This document shows, piece after piece, positions 25,748-34,231 of a DNA stretch of 64,000 nucleotides. Location of the stretch: NCBI RefSeq assembly GCF_900104155.1, contig NZ_FMYB01000002.1, positions 154,682-218,681 on the forward strand, given 5' to 3'. The notes under the pieces were generated by a model, which did not search any database, was not told where the DNA came from, and saw only the letters and a program-made list of their open reading frames with translations. How positions within the stretch are numbered: the first letter of the stretch is position 1; every line of letters begins with the position of its first letter. Source of the DNA: Butyrivibrio sp. INlla16 (GTDB lineage: Bacteria > Bacillota > Clostridia > Lachnospirales > Lachnospiraceae). The position numbers and the translations under genes were made by a program.

Positions 25748-26611
25748 ATGACAGACAACAAGGTGATTGATGTTAGAAATGTTTATTTCAGCTACAGTAA
25801 AACTCCCTTTCTGAAGGACATTACTTTTTCTGTAGATAAGGGAGAAATCTTCGGATTCCTCGGACCCTCCGGTGCAGGTAAGAGCACCCTGCAGAAGGTG
25901 CTTACCGGAATATGCACAAACTATGAGGGGAGCGCCAGCATTCTAGGTACCGAGAGCAAAAATCACGGCAAGGATTTTTATGAGAAAATCGGTGTCGATT
26001 TTGAATTCCCGAGCCTTTTTGATAAGCTCTCCGCCAGGGAAAATCTCAAATACTTCGCGTCACTTTACAGCGGAAACAAAAGGAATATAGATGAACTTTT
26101 AAAGGAAGTCGGACTTTATGAGCACGCAGATAAGAAGGTTTCCGCCTTTTCCAAGGGCATGAAATCCAGACTGAACTTCATCAAGTCGCTGATCCACGAT
26201 CCGGACGTGCTGTTTCTGGATGAGCCCACCAGCGGCCTTGATCCCAATAACGCCAAGATTATGAAGGACCTTATCCGGAAAGAGAAGGAGAAGGGTAAGA
26301 CCATCATTCTCACTACGCACGACATGCAGGATGCGACCGAGCTCTGCGACAGAGTGGTGTTTATTGTGGACGGCCAGATGAAGGCGATGGATACTCCGCA
26401 TAATTTCATTATGAGTCGCGGTGCAGCCAGAGTGACCTACACCTATATGGAGAACGGACAGGAGCGAATGGTGAGCACGATTCTTTCGGACATCAGTGGC
26501 GACGAGACTTTAAAGCAACTTATTGATGAAAACCGGATAACCTCGATTCACAGCGGGGAGCCCACACTCAATGATATTTTTATTGAGATAACCGGCACAC
26601 ATTTGGACTAA
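25748..26611 (+). CDS. ABC exporter ATP-binding protein
   Basis: A 287-residue ATPase. Walker A is GPSGAGKST, the signature is FSKGMKSRLNF, Walker B VLFLDEPTSGLD, and the switch region TTHDMQDA. The C-terminal 60 residues form the accessory segment seen in ABC-2 drug, antibiotic or lipid exporters (CcmA-type). It pairs with the two following permeases, whose short length suggests a heterodimeric channel. Control by the TetR gene 60 bp upstream is likely. Substrate unknown. Confidence 0.92.
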   Translation: MTDNKVIDVRNVYFSYSKTPFLKDITFSVDKGEIFGFLGPSGAGKSTLQKVLTGICTNYEGSASILGTESKNHGKDFYEKIGVDFEFPSLFDKLSARENLKYFASLYSGNKRNIDELLKEVGLYEHADKKVSAFSKGMKSRLNFIKSLIHDPDVLFLDEPTSGLDPNNAKIMKDLIRKEKEKGKTIILTTHDMQDATELCDRVVFIVDGQMKAMDTPHNFIMSRGAARVTYTYMENGQERMVSTILSDISGDETLKQLIDENRITSIHSGEPTLNDIFIEITGTHLD

Positions 26612-26623
26612 CGGGTGATAACT

Positions 26624-27304
26624 ATGAGACAAGCGAATGTAATAAAAGGTGACATTATCTTTCAGTGGAAGTACGGCTTCTATTTTCTGTACGTCCTTGT
26701 GATTCTGGTGTACATGATAATCTTCTCGTTTTTCGAAGGGAATATCAGGAACATCATTGTGTCCTGCTGCGTATATTCGGATCCGGCGGCAATGGGAATG
26801 TTCTTTATGGGAGCGCTGATCCTGCTCGAAAAGAGCCAGCATATCACAAGCTCAATAGTAATTTCGCCGGTTACACCCACAGAGTATATCTTCGGAAAAG
26901 TGATTTCCTTTGCGATAATCTCTCTGGTTGTGGGGCTTGTGCTGATCCTTTTTGGGTCTACCGATAACCTGTTTTTATGCATGGCGGGGATACTTGCAGG
27001 ATCGATTCTTTTTAGCCTGTGCGGAGTTATAGTCGGAACAAAGGTCAGTAACCTCAATCAATACATACTGGGTACCGTGCCCTTTGAAGTTATAGGTTTC
27101 GCGCCTGTTATCGTGTATAGAGCAGGTATTATGTGGGACAATCCGATGATGCTGATTCATCCCGGATGCGCAGCTATGAGGCTGATTGAGGGAAATACCG
27201 ATATGCTGCCATTTTCACTGATAAGCCTTGCTGCGTGGATTGGAGTTCTGTATCTTATCGCACAAAGATGCGTCATTAGAATGTATAAGAATGTTGGAGA
27301 ATAA
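26624..27304 (+). CDS. ABC-2 type exporter permease, subunit 1
   Basis: About 226 residues, six predicted helices. It resembles fluoroquinolone-export-type permeases (pattern EKSQHITSSIVISPVTPTEYIFGK, the family's coupling region). ATG at 26624 is used; a GTG at 26615 is possible, and neither has a strong ribosome binding site, so translation may be coupled to the ATPase gene 12 bp upstream. The next permease starts 3 bp after its stop. Confidence 0.85.
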   Translation: MRQANVIKGDIIFQWKYGFYFLYVLVILVYMIIFSFFEGNIRNIIVSCCVYSDPAAMGMFFMGALILLEKSQHITSSIVISPVTPTEYIFGKVISFAIISLVVGLVLILFGSTDNLFLCMAGILAGSILFSLCGVIVGTKVSNLNQYILGTVPFEVIGFAPVIVYRAGIMWDNPMMLIHPGCAAMRLIEGNTDMLPFSLISLAAWIGVLYLIAQRCVIRMYKNVGE

Positions 27305-27307
27305 ACT

Positions 27308-28021
27308 ATGAGTGCTACATGTAAGATGTTCGGCTTTATGGTAAAACAGATAACCCGCGATATGATGATGATCATGCTGGTCATCGCACCCTTTTTTGTG
27401 GGGAGTATCTTCAGATTCGGAGTACCGATTTTTGAGGAAAAGATTCTTGCAGGGTTTGGCTATGGCAGCTTTCTTGTGCCTTACTATGATTTTTTCAGTT
27501 GGCTCCTTGCAATTCTCACAGGTATGATGTTTGCCTTCATAGGAGGACTTGTGGTTCTTGGAGAAATCGACGACGGGATCGCAAAATATATACTGGTGAC
27601 GCCGCCAGGTGAGAACGGGTATCTTCTATCAAGAATCCTTCTTCCAGGAGTGATATCGGGAGCCATGATAGCGGTTATTCTTCCTATATTTGCCCTTACA
27701 AAGTTGAGTATTCCCGTAATCTTTGTTATGGTTATTTCATCAACACTTTGCGGAATAATCACATCCTTTCTTGTTGTGGCCATATCTTCCAACAAGGTAG
27801 AGGGCATGGCAGTTGGCAAGCTGTCCGGACTGTTTGGAATCACTTTCTTTGTTCCGTTTTTTATAAAGGGAGCAGTCAGATATGTGTTTATCCCATTTCC
27901 CATGTATCATGTGGGTGTGTGGTCGAAGGATGAGACGCCCGTAAGTCTTGTTATTGCAACTGTACTTTTTGCAATATGGGGCGCGGTGTTGCTTAAGCTT
28001 TTCAGAAGAAAATTTCAATAA
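27308..28021 (+). CDS. ABC-2 type exporter permease, subunit 2
   Basis: A 237-residue membrane protein with about six helices. The segment GEIDDGIAKYILVTPPGENGYLLSRI corresponds to the coupling region seen in its neighbour (ISPVTPTEYIFGK), so the two are paralogous halves of one exporter. It is the last gene of the TetR-controlled operon. Its stop codon overlaps the start of repeat copy 2. Confidence 0.85.
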   Translation: MSATCKMFGFMVKQITRDMMMIMLVIAPFFVGSIFRFGVPIFEEKILAGFGYGSFLVPYYDFFSWLLAILTGMMFAFIGGLVVLGEIDDGIAKYILVTPPGENGYLLSRILLPGVISGAMIAVILPIFALTKLSIPVIFVMVISSTLCGIITSFLVVAISSNKVEGMAVGKLSGLFGITFFVPFFIKGAVRYVFIPFPMYHVGVWSKDETPVSLVIATVLFAIWGAVLLKLFRRKFQ

Positions 28022-28023
28022 TG

Positions 28024-28079
28024 CCTTCCCCCCTTACATAAGGGGGGGAAGGTGTCATCGTAGCTGACGGATGAGGGGA
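28024..28079 (+). repeat. Double-hairpin dispersed repeat, copy 2
   Basis: The first hairpin CCTTCCCCCC..., 28024-28052, has an extended G/C run. The second is GTCATC-GTA-GCTGAC with one mismatch (28054-28068), followed by GGATGAGGGGA. It lies 15 bp before the next start, which has its own AAAGGAG site. It may also terminate the preceding exporter operon. Confidence 0.82.
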
Positions 28080-28093
28080 AAAAGGAGATAATT

Positions 28094-28723
28094 ATGTACA
28101 GCAAAGAACCGCTGAAAATTTACGTAGATTTTGATGATTGTCTATGCGAGACGGCACTATCTTTTGTCGAGATCGCATCCAGACTTTTTGGAAAAAATGT
28201 CCCCTACGAAGAGCTCCATTCCTTTAATCTTCAGGAGTCCTTTTCACTGAATGATGAAGAATACGCTGAGCTGATGAAGGAGGGACATCGCCCCGAGATT
28301 CTTCTTTCCTATGAAGAGACGCCCGGAGCATCAAGGGTTCTTAATGAACTAATTGATGAGGGACATGAAGTTTTTGTAATTACAGGCCGTCCTTTCGCAG
28401 CTTATGAGGCATCAAAACAGTGGCTTGAGGAGCATGATTTAAGTCGCCCGAAGTTGTTTTTCCTTAATAAATACGGAAGAGACTTTTTCTATAAAGGCGG
28501 TGAGTTCAATCTGGAACTCGAGGACTATTACAAGATGCATTTTGATTATGCGGTGGAGGATTCACCCATGGCTTTCGGATTCTTCGATCATCTGCCGGAT
28601 CTAAATGTCCTGGTGTTTGACAGACCCTGGAACAGCAAAGCAGAATTTCCCGGTGCAAACTATCATCGCTGCACCGACTGGGATATAATTCGTGACTGGA
28701 TCAGAAAAGGAGGAATAAAATGA
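28094..28723 (+). CDS. HAD-family 5'(3')-deoxyribonucleotidase-like phosphatase
   Basis: A 209-residue protein with the HAD motif I YVDFDDCLCET (both catalytic Asp present), motif II FVITGRP, and later acidic motif EDSPMAFGF. It resembles the NT5C/5'-nucleotidase family that dephosphorylates deoxynucleotides, though substrate is not certain. Its stop overlaps the next start by 4 bp. Confidence 0.8.
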   Translation: MYSKEPLKIYVDFDDCLCETALSFVEIASRLFGKNVPYEELHSFNLQESFSLNDEEYAELMKEGHRPEILLSYEETPGASRVLNELIDEGHEVFVITGRPFAAYEASKQWLEEHDLSRPKLFFLNKYGRDFFYKGGEFNLELEDYYKMHFDYAVEDSPMAFGFFDHLPDLNVLVFDRPWNSKAEFPGANYHRCTDWDIIRDWIRKGGIK

Positions 28724-29274
28724 TTCTTTACATTGATGCGTGTGTTCGTGAAAATTCCAGAACAAAGAGGCTTGCGGATGCTCTTTTGGAAAAGCTCTCG
28801 GGGGAGGTTAGATATGTAAAGCTGGAAGATATCAGTTTTGAGACCACAAGCGAAGAATATCTGACTAAGAGAGAAAACCTCATTGAGCAGTGCGCCTTTG
28901 ATGATAAGATGTTTGAGCTTGCAAGACAGTTTGCCAAGGCGGATACGATAGTTATTGCTGCGCCTTATTGGGATCTGTCTTTTCCTGCAAAATTGAAGCA
29001 GTATATTGAAGCCATAAATGTACTTGGAATCACCTTTTTATATACCCCGGAGGGCATGCCCAAGGGAATGTGTAAGGCTGACAAACTATACTATGTTACG
29101 ACAGCCGGCGGCCCTGTGGTTCCCGATGAATACGGCTATGGCTATATAAAAGCGCTCGCTGAGAGTTACTACGGAATTAAGGACGTGAGCCTTATAAAGG
29201 CCAGCGGACTCGACGTTTTGGGAGCAGACGCCGATGCAATTATGAACGAAGCGATTGCTTCCATTTCAGTGTGA
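28720..29274 (+). CDS. Flavodoxin-fold NAD(P)H-dependent oxidoreductase
   Basis: A 184-residue protein of the AzoR/NQO-like flavodoxin fold. The start MILYIDACVRENSRTKRLAD is the phosphate-binding loop. APYWDLSFPAKLKQYIEAI is the FMN-contacting and dimer segment, and YYVTTAGGPV follows. It likely reduces quinone, azo or nitro compounds with FMN. It is translationally coupled to the HAD phosphatase upstream (ATGA overlap). Confidence 0.88.
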   Translation: MILYIDACVRENSRTKRLADALLEKLSGEVRYVKLEDISFETTSEEYLTKRENLIEQCAFDDKMFELARQFAKADTIVIAAPYWDLSFPAKLKQYIEAINVLGITFLYTPEGMPKGMCKADKLYYVTTAGGPVVPDEYGYGYIKALAESYYGIKDVSLIKASGLDVLGADADAIMNEAIASISV

Positions 29275-29342
29275 AAAGTTTGAACTATACTAATAAGAAT
29301 GCCGTAAGGTTGAGAAAAAGGTTTTGATGTGGAGGTAATAAA

Positions 29343-29825
29343 GTGGGGGAAATTGAACTCGCAACAAAGAACGACAGAGAGCAGATACTGGCATTATATG
29401 AGATGCAAAAGGGCAGGGAGTTTTGTGCGTGGGATGAGGATTATCCGTCGAATGAAACGATTGACTTTGATCTGTCCAGAGATGCTCTGTTTATTATAAA
29501 GGAAGATGATAAGGTAATTGCTGCAATTTCTCTTGAAGTAGACGAAGCTGTGGATAGCCTGGAATGTTGGAATAAAGATCTTTTTCCCGGGGGAGAGCTT
29601 GCACGTGTTGCGGTGGATCCGTCCATGCAGGGTAAGGGAATTGCAAGAAAGCTGATGCAGCGCGGTATGGATGAACTCAAGGCGCGTGGCTACAAGAGCA
29701 TCCATTTTCTTGTGAATAAGTACAATGTAAAAGCTATACGTTGCTACTCGGTTTTTGATTTTAATGTTGTCGGCGAATGCTTCATGTACGACCAGGATTT
29801 CCTGTGCTACGAGAAGGCACTGTAA
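29343..29825 (+). CDS. GNAT-family N-acetyltransferase
   Basis: A 160-residue acetyltransferase. The acetyl-CoA-binding motif A is LARVAVDPSMQGKGIARKLMQ (the Q-G-K-G-I-A loop) and the C-terminal strand region is KSIHFLVNKYNVKAIRCY. Start is GTG at 29343 with GGAGG 8 bases upstream. Substrate unknown; the surrounding genes are small independent enzymes and give no clue. Confidence 0.87.
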   Translation: MGEIELATKNDREQILALYEMQKGREFCAWDEDYPSNETIDFDLSRDALFIIKEDDKVIAAISLEVDEAVDSLECWNKDLFPGGELARVAVDPSMQGKGIARKLMQRGMDELKARGYKSIHFLVNKYNVKAIRCYSVFDFNVVGECFMYDQDFLCYEKAL

Positions 29826-29865
29826 TGTGGATGTTCATAGATCAATGATATAGGAGGAAAAAGTT

Positions 29866-30210
29866 ATGCCATTTATTTCAACAAAAACAAATGTAACAGT
29901 ATCAAAAGAAAAAGAAGTTCAGCTCAAAGAACGCCTCGGAAAGGCAATCTCAATCATCCCCGGAAAGAGCGAGAGCTGGCTCATGCTGGCCATCGAAGGT
30001 GATATTCCGATGTACTTCAGGGGAGATGATTCTGCGCCTACCGCATTCATTGAAGTTAAGATTTACGGAAATGCATCTCCGGATACCTATGGGAAGATGA
30101 CAAAGGAACTGACCGGAATATACGGCGACATTCTTGGGGTAGCGCCTGATCACATGTATATCCGCTATTTCGGATCTGATGATTGGGGATGGAACGGAAA
30201 CAATTTCTGA
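29866..30210 (+). CDS. MIF/phenylpyruvate tautomerase-like protein
   Basis: A 114-residue protein with Pro2 (MPFISTKTNV), the catalytic base once Met is removed, and the MIF-family pattern SWLMLAIEGDIPMYFRGD ... PTAFIEVKIYG ... HMYIRYFG. It would form a trimer with keto-enol tautomerase activity. Its bacterial role is unclear. AGGAGG precedes the ATG and a terminator follows its stop. Confidence 0.88.
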   Translation: MPFISTKTNVTVSKEKEVQLKERLGKAISIIPGKSESWLMLAIEGDIPMYFRGDDSAPTAFIEVKIYGNASPDTYGKMTKELTGIYGDILGVAPDHMYIRYFGSDDWGWNGNNF

Positions 30211-30228
30211 TAGATAGTGAGGATGCTT

Positions 30229-30262
30229 AAGGAGCGCATTGTGCATGCGCTCCTTTTATTTT
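30229..30262 (+). terminator. Terminator after the tautomerase gene
   Basis: AAGGAGCGCA (30229-30238) and TGCGCTCCTT (30246-30255) form a 10-bp stem with loop TTGTGCA, followed by TTATTTTATT. Confidence 0.9.
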
Positions 30263-30306
30263 ATTATAGTATCTATGTGAAAAAAGACTTTTGCGGAGGA
30301 GATGAA

Positions 30307-30975
30307 ATGGGCGATATTGCAGCTATGAAAAAATTTGATGCGGTAGTTTTTGATATGGACGGAGTCATCTTCGACTCCGAGAGAGCAACAATGTATTGTT
30401 GGATAGAGCTGGCTGAGAAGTACGGGATTGAAGGGATTGAGAAGCCTTATCTTGAGTGCACCGGCACAAATGATGCAAAGACAAGAGAAATCATGATGAA
30501 CGCCTATGGACCGGATTTTCCTTATGATGAGTACGCGAAGGAAGCTTCGAAGATGTATCATGAAAAATATGATGGCGGAAGACTTCCGATGAAAATTGGA
30601 GTTTTTGAAATCCTGGATTTTTTGAAGAATAATGGGAAAAAGATTGCCCTTGCATCATCAACCAGAAGGCAGACCGTTGTTAACCAGCTAAGGGATGCGA
30701 AAATTCTGGACTATTTTGATGAGATAGTTACAGGAGACATGGTTTCAAAGAGTAAGCCTGAGCCTGACATTTTTCTGCTCGCCTGTGAGAAAATAGGCGT
30801 CGCACCGGAAAATGCCTATGCGATCGAGGACTCATTCAACGGCATAAGAGCCGCTCACAGAGGCGGCCTTCATCCGATAATGGTTCCGGATCTTCTGCCT
30901 GCGGATGATGAGATGAAACAGCTTTCGGAAGCAGTGCTCGATAGTTTGAACGACGTGGTTATTTATTTAAATTAG
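30307..30975 (+). CDS. HAD-superfamily phosphatase, beta-phosphoglucomutase-like
   Basis: A 222-residue protein with HAD motif I VVFDMDGVIFDSE, motif II IALASST, motif III SKPEPDIF and motif IV AIEDSFNGIRAA, plus an alpha-helical cap at about residues 20-85. It falls in the PGM-B/GPH branch, acting on a small phosphorylated sugar or metabolite. ATG at 30307 has GGAGGAG 7 bases upstream; the longer frame upstream overlaps the terminator and is not coding. Confidence 0.87.
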   Translation: MGDIAAMKKFDAVVFDMDGVIFDSERATMYCWIELAEKYGIEGIEKPYLECTGTNDAKTREIMMNAYGPDFPYDEYAKEASKMYHEKYDGGRLPMKIGVFEILDFLKNNGKKIALASSTRRQTVVNQLRDAKILDYFDEIVTGDMVSKSKPEPDIFLLACEKIGVAPENAYAIEDSFNGIRAAHRGGLHPIMVPDLLPADDEMKQLSEAVLDSLNDVVIYLN

Positions 30976-30984
30976 GAGGTTCCC

Positions 30985-31890
30985 ATGAAAATCGGAATCC
31001 TATCCGATATACACAGCAATATAGTGGCCTTCAGGGAATGCATAAAGTATTTGGAGAAGGAAGGCTGCGATGAATATATTTTCCTTGGCGACTATGTGTC
31101 CGACACACCCTACACCAGGGAAACAATGGACTGTCTTTACGAGTTCACCAGTTCGCATACATGCCACCTTTTAAGGGGGAACAGAGAAGAGTACATGCTC
31201 GGGCAGCAGAAGGTACTAAAGGAAGGCAGGCGAGATCAGTTTTGGAGATACAATTCTGCAAGCGGGAATCTACTTTTTACTTACGAGCAATTGACAGATG
31301 AGGACCTGGATTTTTTCAGTAAATTACCGATTACCTTCGACTATGAGAAAACCGGTTATCCCACGATTAAGTGCTGTCACGGATCACCTGTAAGTTCACG
31401 CGAACTTATTCAGCTTGGAAGTGATGAAGCAAGATCCTGGCTCGATAAGATTCCGTGCGATTACATGATATGCGCACACACCCATTTTCCCGGAGAATAT
31501 GTCTACAAAGATAAGCATTATATGAACTCGGGGTGCATTGGAATATCCATAAATGATGCCGGTTTTGCTCAGTGCATGATCCTGGAGGATGAGCTATCTG
31601 ATGGCAAAGTTGTATGGAAGCCGACATTTCTGAAGATACCTTATGACAATAAAAAAGTGGTTCGCGACATGGTTTCATTTGGACTTCTTGAGAAAGGAAA
31701 ATGGTTCATCAATTGCAACATCAAGATCCTTTTAACCGGAGAGGACCGCGCAGCGGAGATGGTAGCGCTGGCAGCAAAGCTCTCGGAGGAAGCCGGAGAA
31801 CGGACCGTGTGGCCGGAGATTGAAGAGAAGTATTTTGCAATTGCGGCAGAGGAATTTAATATTCCGGATTACCGGGAGGAGGCTTTATGA
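30985..31890 (+). CDS. Calcineurin-like metallophosphoesterase
   Basis: A 301-residue protein with a dimetal site: LSDIHSNI (Asp, His), FLGDYVSD (Asp), LLRGNREEY (Asn), CCHGSP (His) and CAHTHFP (His-x-His), in order within the first 165 residues. A helical C-terminal extension of about 100 residues is poorly conserved. It likely hydrolyses a phosphodiester or phosphomonoester; substrate unknown. It overlaps the glycerate kinase start by 4 bp. Confidence 0.88.
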   Translation: MKIGILSDIHSNIVAFRECIKYLEKEGCDEYIFLGDYVSDTPYTRETMDCLYEFTSSHTCHLLRGNREEYMLGQQKVLKEGRRDQFWRYNSASGNLLFTYEQLTDEDLDFFSKLPITFDYEKTGYPTIKCCHGSPVSSRELIQLGSDEARSWLDKIPCDYMICAHTHFPGEYVYKDKHYMNSGCIGISINDAGFAQCMILEDELSDGKVVWKPTFLKIPYDNKKVVRDMVSFGLLEKGKWFINCNIKILLTGEDRAAEMVALAAKLSEEAGERTVWPEIEEKYFAIAAEEFNIPDYREEAL

Positions 31891-33071
31891 AAATAGTGAC
31901 AGCCATAGATTCCTTCAAGGGAAGCATGTCCTCAATTGAGGCGGGAAATGCCTTCGCAAAAGGAGCGCGGAAAGCAGATCCCGACATAGAAGTTATTGTC
32001 AGACCTCTTGCGGATGGCGGCGAAGGAACTGTGGACGCCCTCATTGAAGGTATGAACGGACAGCGGATATCAGTAACTGTGACAGGACCTTTAGGTAAAC
32101 CAGTCATTTGCGATTACGGAATTATAAGTGAGAAAAAGCTGGCAGTAATTGAAATGAGCGGAGCAGCAGGTATTACGCTGCTTTCAGGGAGTGAGCTGAG
32201 TCCGCTTGATACTACGACCTACGGTGTCGGAGAAGTGATAAGAGATGCAATCGGCAAGGGCTGCAGGAGATTCATAGTCGGAATCGGCGGAAGCGCCACA
32301 AACGACGGAGGAACAGGAATGCTTTCAGCCATTGGCTACGAATTTCTTGATAAAAAAGGAGAGCCGATAGCTCTCGGAGCAAAAGGACTTAAAGACATTG
32401 CAGAAATTTCGGATGAGCATGTACTTCCGGAGCTTGAGGACTGCGAATTCCTGGTTGCCTGTGATGTGAAAAATCCTCTCTGTGGACCAACCGGTTGCAG
32501 TGCGATATATGGCCCTCAGAAAGGCGCGACACCGGAGATGATCGCGGATATGGACAAGTGGCTTGAGAACTATGCAAGGTTGGCTATGGCAAAATACCCT
32601 GCAGATGCTAAGTGTCAGGGGACTAGTGCAGATGCTGAATATCCCGGGACCGGAGCGGCCGGCGGAATGGGCTTTGCTTTTCTTGTTTTTACAAATGCTA
32701 CGCTGAAGCCCGGAATTGAGCTTGTTCTGGAGGAGACGAAGCTTGCGGAATATATAAAAGATGCAGACCTCGTCGTAACAGGTGAGGGCATGCTGGATGC
32801 TCAGACAGCGATGGGGAAGGCACCTGTCGGTGTTGCAGCGCTTGCAAAAAAGTACGGCAAAACCGTAATCGCCTTTGCGGGCAGTGTTACAGAGGACGCC
32901 GCTGCCTGCAATAAAGCCGGAATTGATGCCTATTTTCCTATAGTCAGAGGTGTCACGACGCTTGAAGAAGCAATGCAGAAAGAGACTGCCATGAAGAATA
33001 TGGAAGCTGCGGCTAAGCAGGTGATATCACTTTATGAGGTAAGTACGCGTTGCAAGGTGATTTCGCGTTAG
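31887..33071 (+). CDS. glxK: Glycerate kinase (GlxK/GarK family)
   Basis: A 394-residue type II glycerate kinase. Features include the N-terminal AIDSFKGSMSSIEAG, PLADGGEGT, and GIGGSATNDGGTGMLSAIGY with family glycine-rich loops. ACDVKNPLCGP and VTGEGMLDAQTAMGKAPVGVA follow. It phosphorylates glycerate to 2-phosphoglycerate, feeding glycolysis. The C-terminal dozen residues are not conserved. It is coupled to the metallophosphoesterase gene and followed by array B. Confidence 0.93.
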   Translation: MKIVTAIDSFKGSMSSIEAGNAFAKGARKADPDIEVIVRPLADGGEGTVDALIEGMNGQRISVTVTGPLGKPVICDYGIISEKKLAVIEMSGAAGITLLSGSELSPLDTTTYGVGEVIRDAIGKGCRRFIVGIGGSATNDGGTGMLSAIGYEFLDKKGEPIALGAKGLKDIAEISDEHVLPELEDCEFLVACDVKNPLCGPTGCSAIYGPQKGATPEMIADMDKWLENYARLAMAKYPADAKCQGTSADAEYPGTGAAGGMGFAFLVFTNATLKPGIELVLEETKLAEYIKDADLVVTGEGMLDAQTAMGKAPVGVAALAKKYGKTVIAFAGSVTEDAAACNKAGIDAYFPIVRGVTTLEEAMQKETAMKNMEAAAKQVISLYEVSTRCKVISR

Positions 33072-33125
33072 GTTTGATGGTGACTTTGAGGTATACTTCT
33101 GCGAAATCGAGATAAATGTAAAAAG

Positions 33126-33503
33126 CACAGAAGGTGATTTGATGATTATTATGAGTGTATCTGTGTTTTGAAGGAAAATAAGGAAAACACAGATGATAAT
33201 TTTGGCTGTATCTGTGTCTTGAAGGAAAATTAAGAAAACACAGACGATTATATGGGGTGATATCTGTGCTTAGATGAAAAATAGAAAAAACACAGATGAC
33301 AACTTGGAAATCATCTGTGTTTTGAAGAAAACTGGGAAAAACATAGACGTTGCTCTAGAGGACTATCTGTGAAACAGAAAGAAATTTTAAAAACACAGAA
33401 GCTGTCCTATAAAGCATCTGTGAAATGGAAAGAAAAGTAAAAAACACAGATACTATCCCCAAAACGCATCTGTGAAATGAAAAGAAAAGCTAAAAGCACA
33501 GAA
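33126..33503. repeat. Alternating-arm array B (51-52-bp period), arm CACAGAT
   Basis: CACAGA(T/A/C)-type arms start at 33126, 33188, 33239, 33291, 33342 (CATAGAC), 33394, 33445 and 33497. Inverse ATCTGTG arms start at 33159, 33210, 33262, 33313, 33365, 33416 and 33468. From the second unit on, spacing is 51 or 52 bp throughout. Fifteen or sixteen bases lie inside each pair and vary freely. The 22 or so bases between pairs are A/G-rich and partly conserved (GAAGGAAAAT-like). Some pairs extend, e.g. to 12 bp at 33289-33300/33312-33323. It occupies the 473-bp gap after glxK. No coding feature was seen in it. Confidence 0.9.
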
Positions 33504-33544
33504 AACACCACTAAAGAAGAATAAGCACGCAAGGTGGGGAGGAC

Positions 33545-34220
33545 ATGAAAGCATCAGCATTTTGGCCGCTTATGCGGTTTGGAGTAAAGACAGTATTATT
33601 TAAGAAAAAGGATCCAATCCTGGGGACGGTTATAGTTACAGATAAGTGCAACTTAAAGTGCAAGCACTGCTCGGTAAACAACATAACGGCGGTGATGCAT
33701 CCCTATGAACAGATAAAAGGTGAGATGAAGCAGCTCTTTGATATGGGCGTAAAAATTCTCTTTTTCTGCGGAGGCGAGACCTTCATATGGAGAGATGGCG
33801 GTCAATCAGATAAATAAGGATGCTATTCGAGACGTCTGCTATACAGCAAGAGACATGAAAAATGTCCGTGCAGTGTCCTTCAATTTCCATACGCCCTATC
33901 CCGATACGAGGGAGCTTGCGCTGTCTAAGGAAGAGAAGGCTCAGTGCTGCGAGGTTATATCGCAGATGATGGATGAGGGAGTTCCGGTCTTTAATTTAAA
34001 GAGCGCATTTCCGTACCTCATAAACAACAGCTTTCCCACACCCTGTGCGCAGTGCCTTGTAATCGAAAACGGCAAGATATCAGTGTGCGGACGATGCATC
34101 GATGTGCCCGGACTTTGCGATGAGTGCGGCTACTTCTTCGTTGCCGAGTACACACTTTTGTTTGGCGGCAACTTAAGAGTTATTTTTGAGATGTTTAGAA
34201 CTTACTTGAAATACGTGTAA
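33545..34220 (+). pseudogene. Radical SAM protein with internal deletion
   Basis: The 5' part encodes a radical SAM start with cluster motif CNLKCKHCSVN and the GGETF loop for SAM binding. At about 33790-33800 the frame shifts directly into MAVNQINKDAIRDVC, which in intact relatives lies roughly 80-90 residues further on. The remainder is well preserved and ends in a Cys-rich region (CAQCLVIENG, CGRCIDVPGLCDECGYFF) that would bind an auxiliary Fe-S cluster. So about 250 bp of the barrel are missing and the frame is broken. The gene neighbours a HemN-like radical SAM gene with which it was probably co-transcribed. Confidence 0.82.
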
Positions 34221-34231
34221 TAGGATTTTAT

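Noticed and set aside
33126..33503. Array B as a degraded coding region
   Set aside because: No frame stays open through the array, and the variation does not follow codon positions; the period is 51-52 bp rather than a fixed multiple of three.
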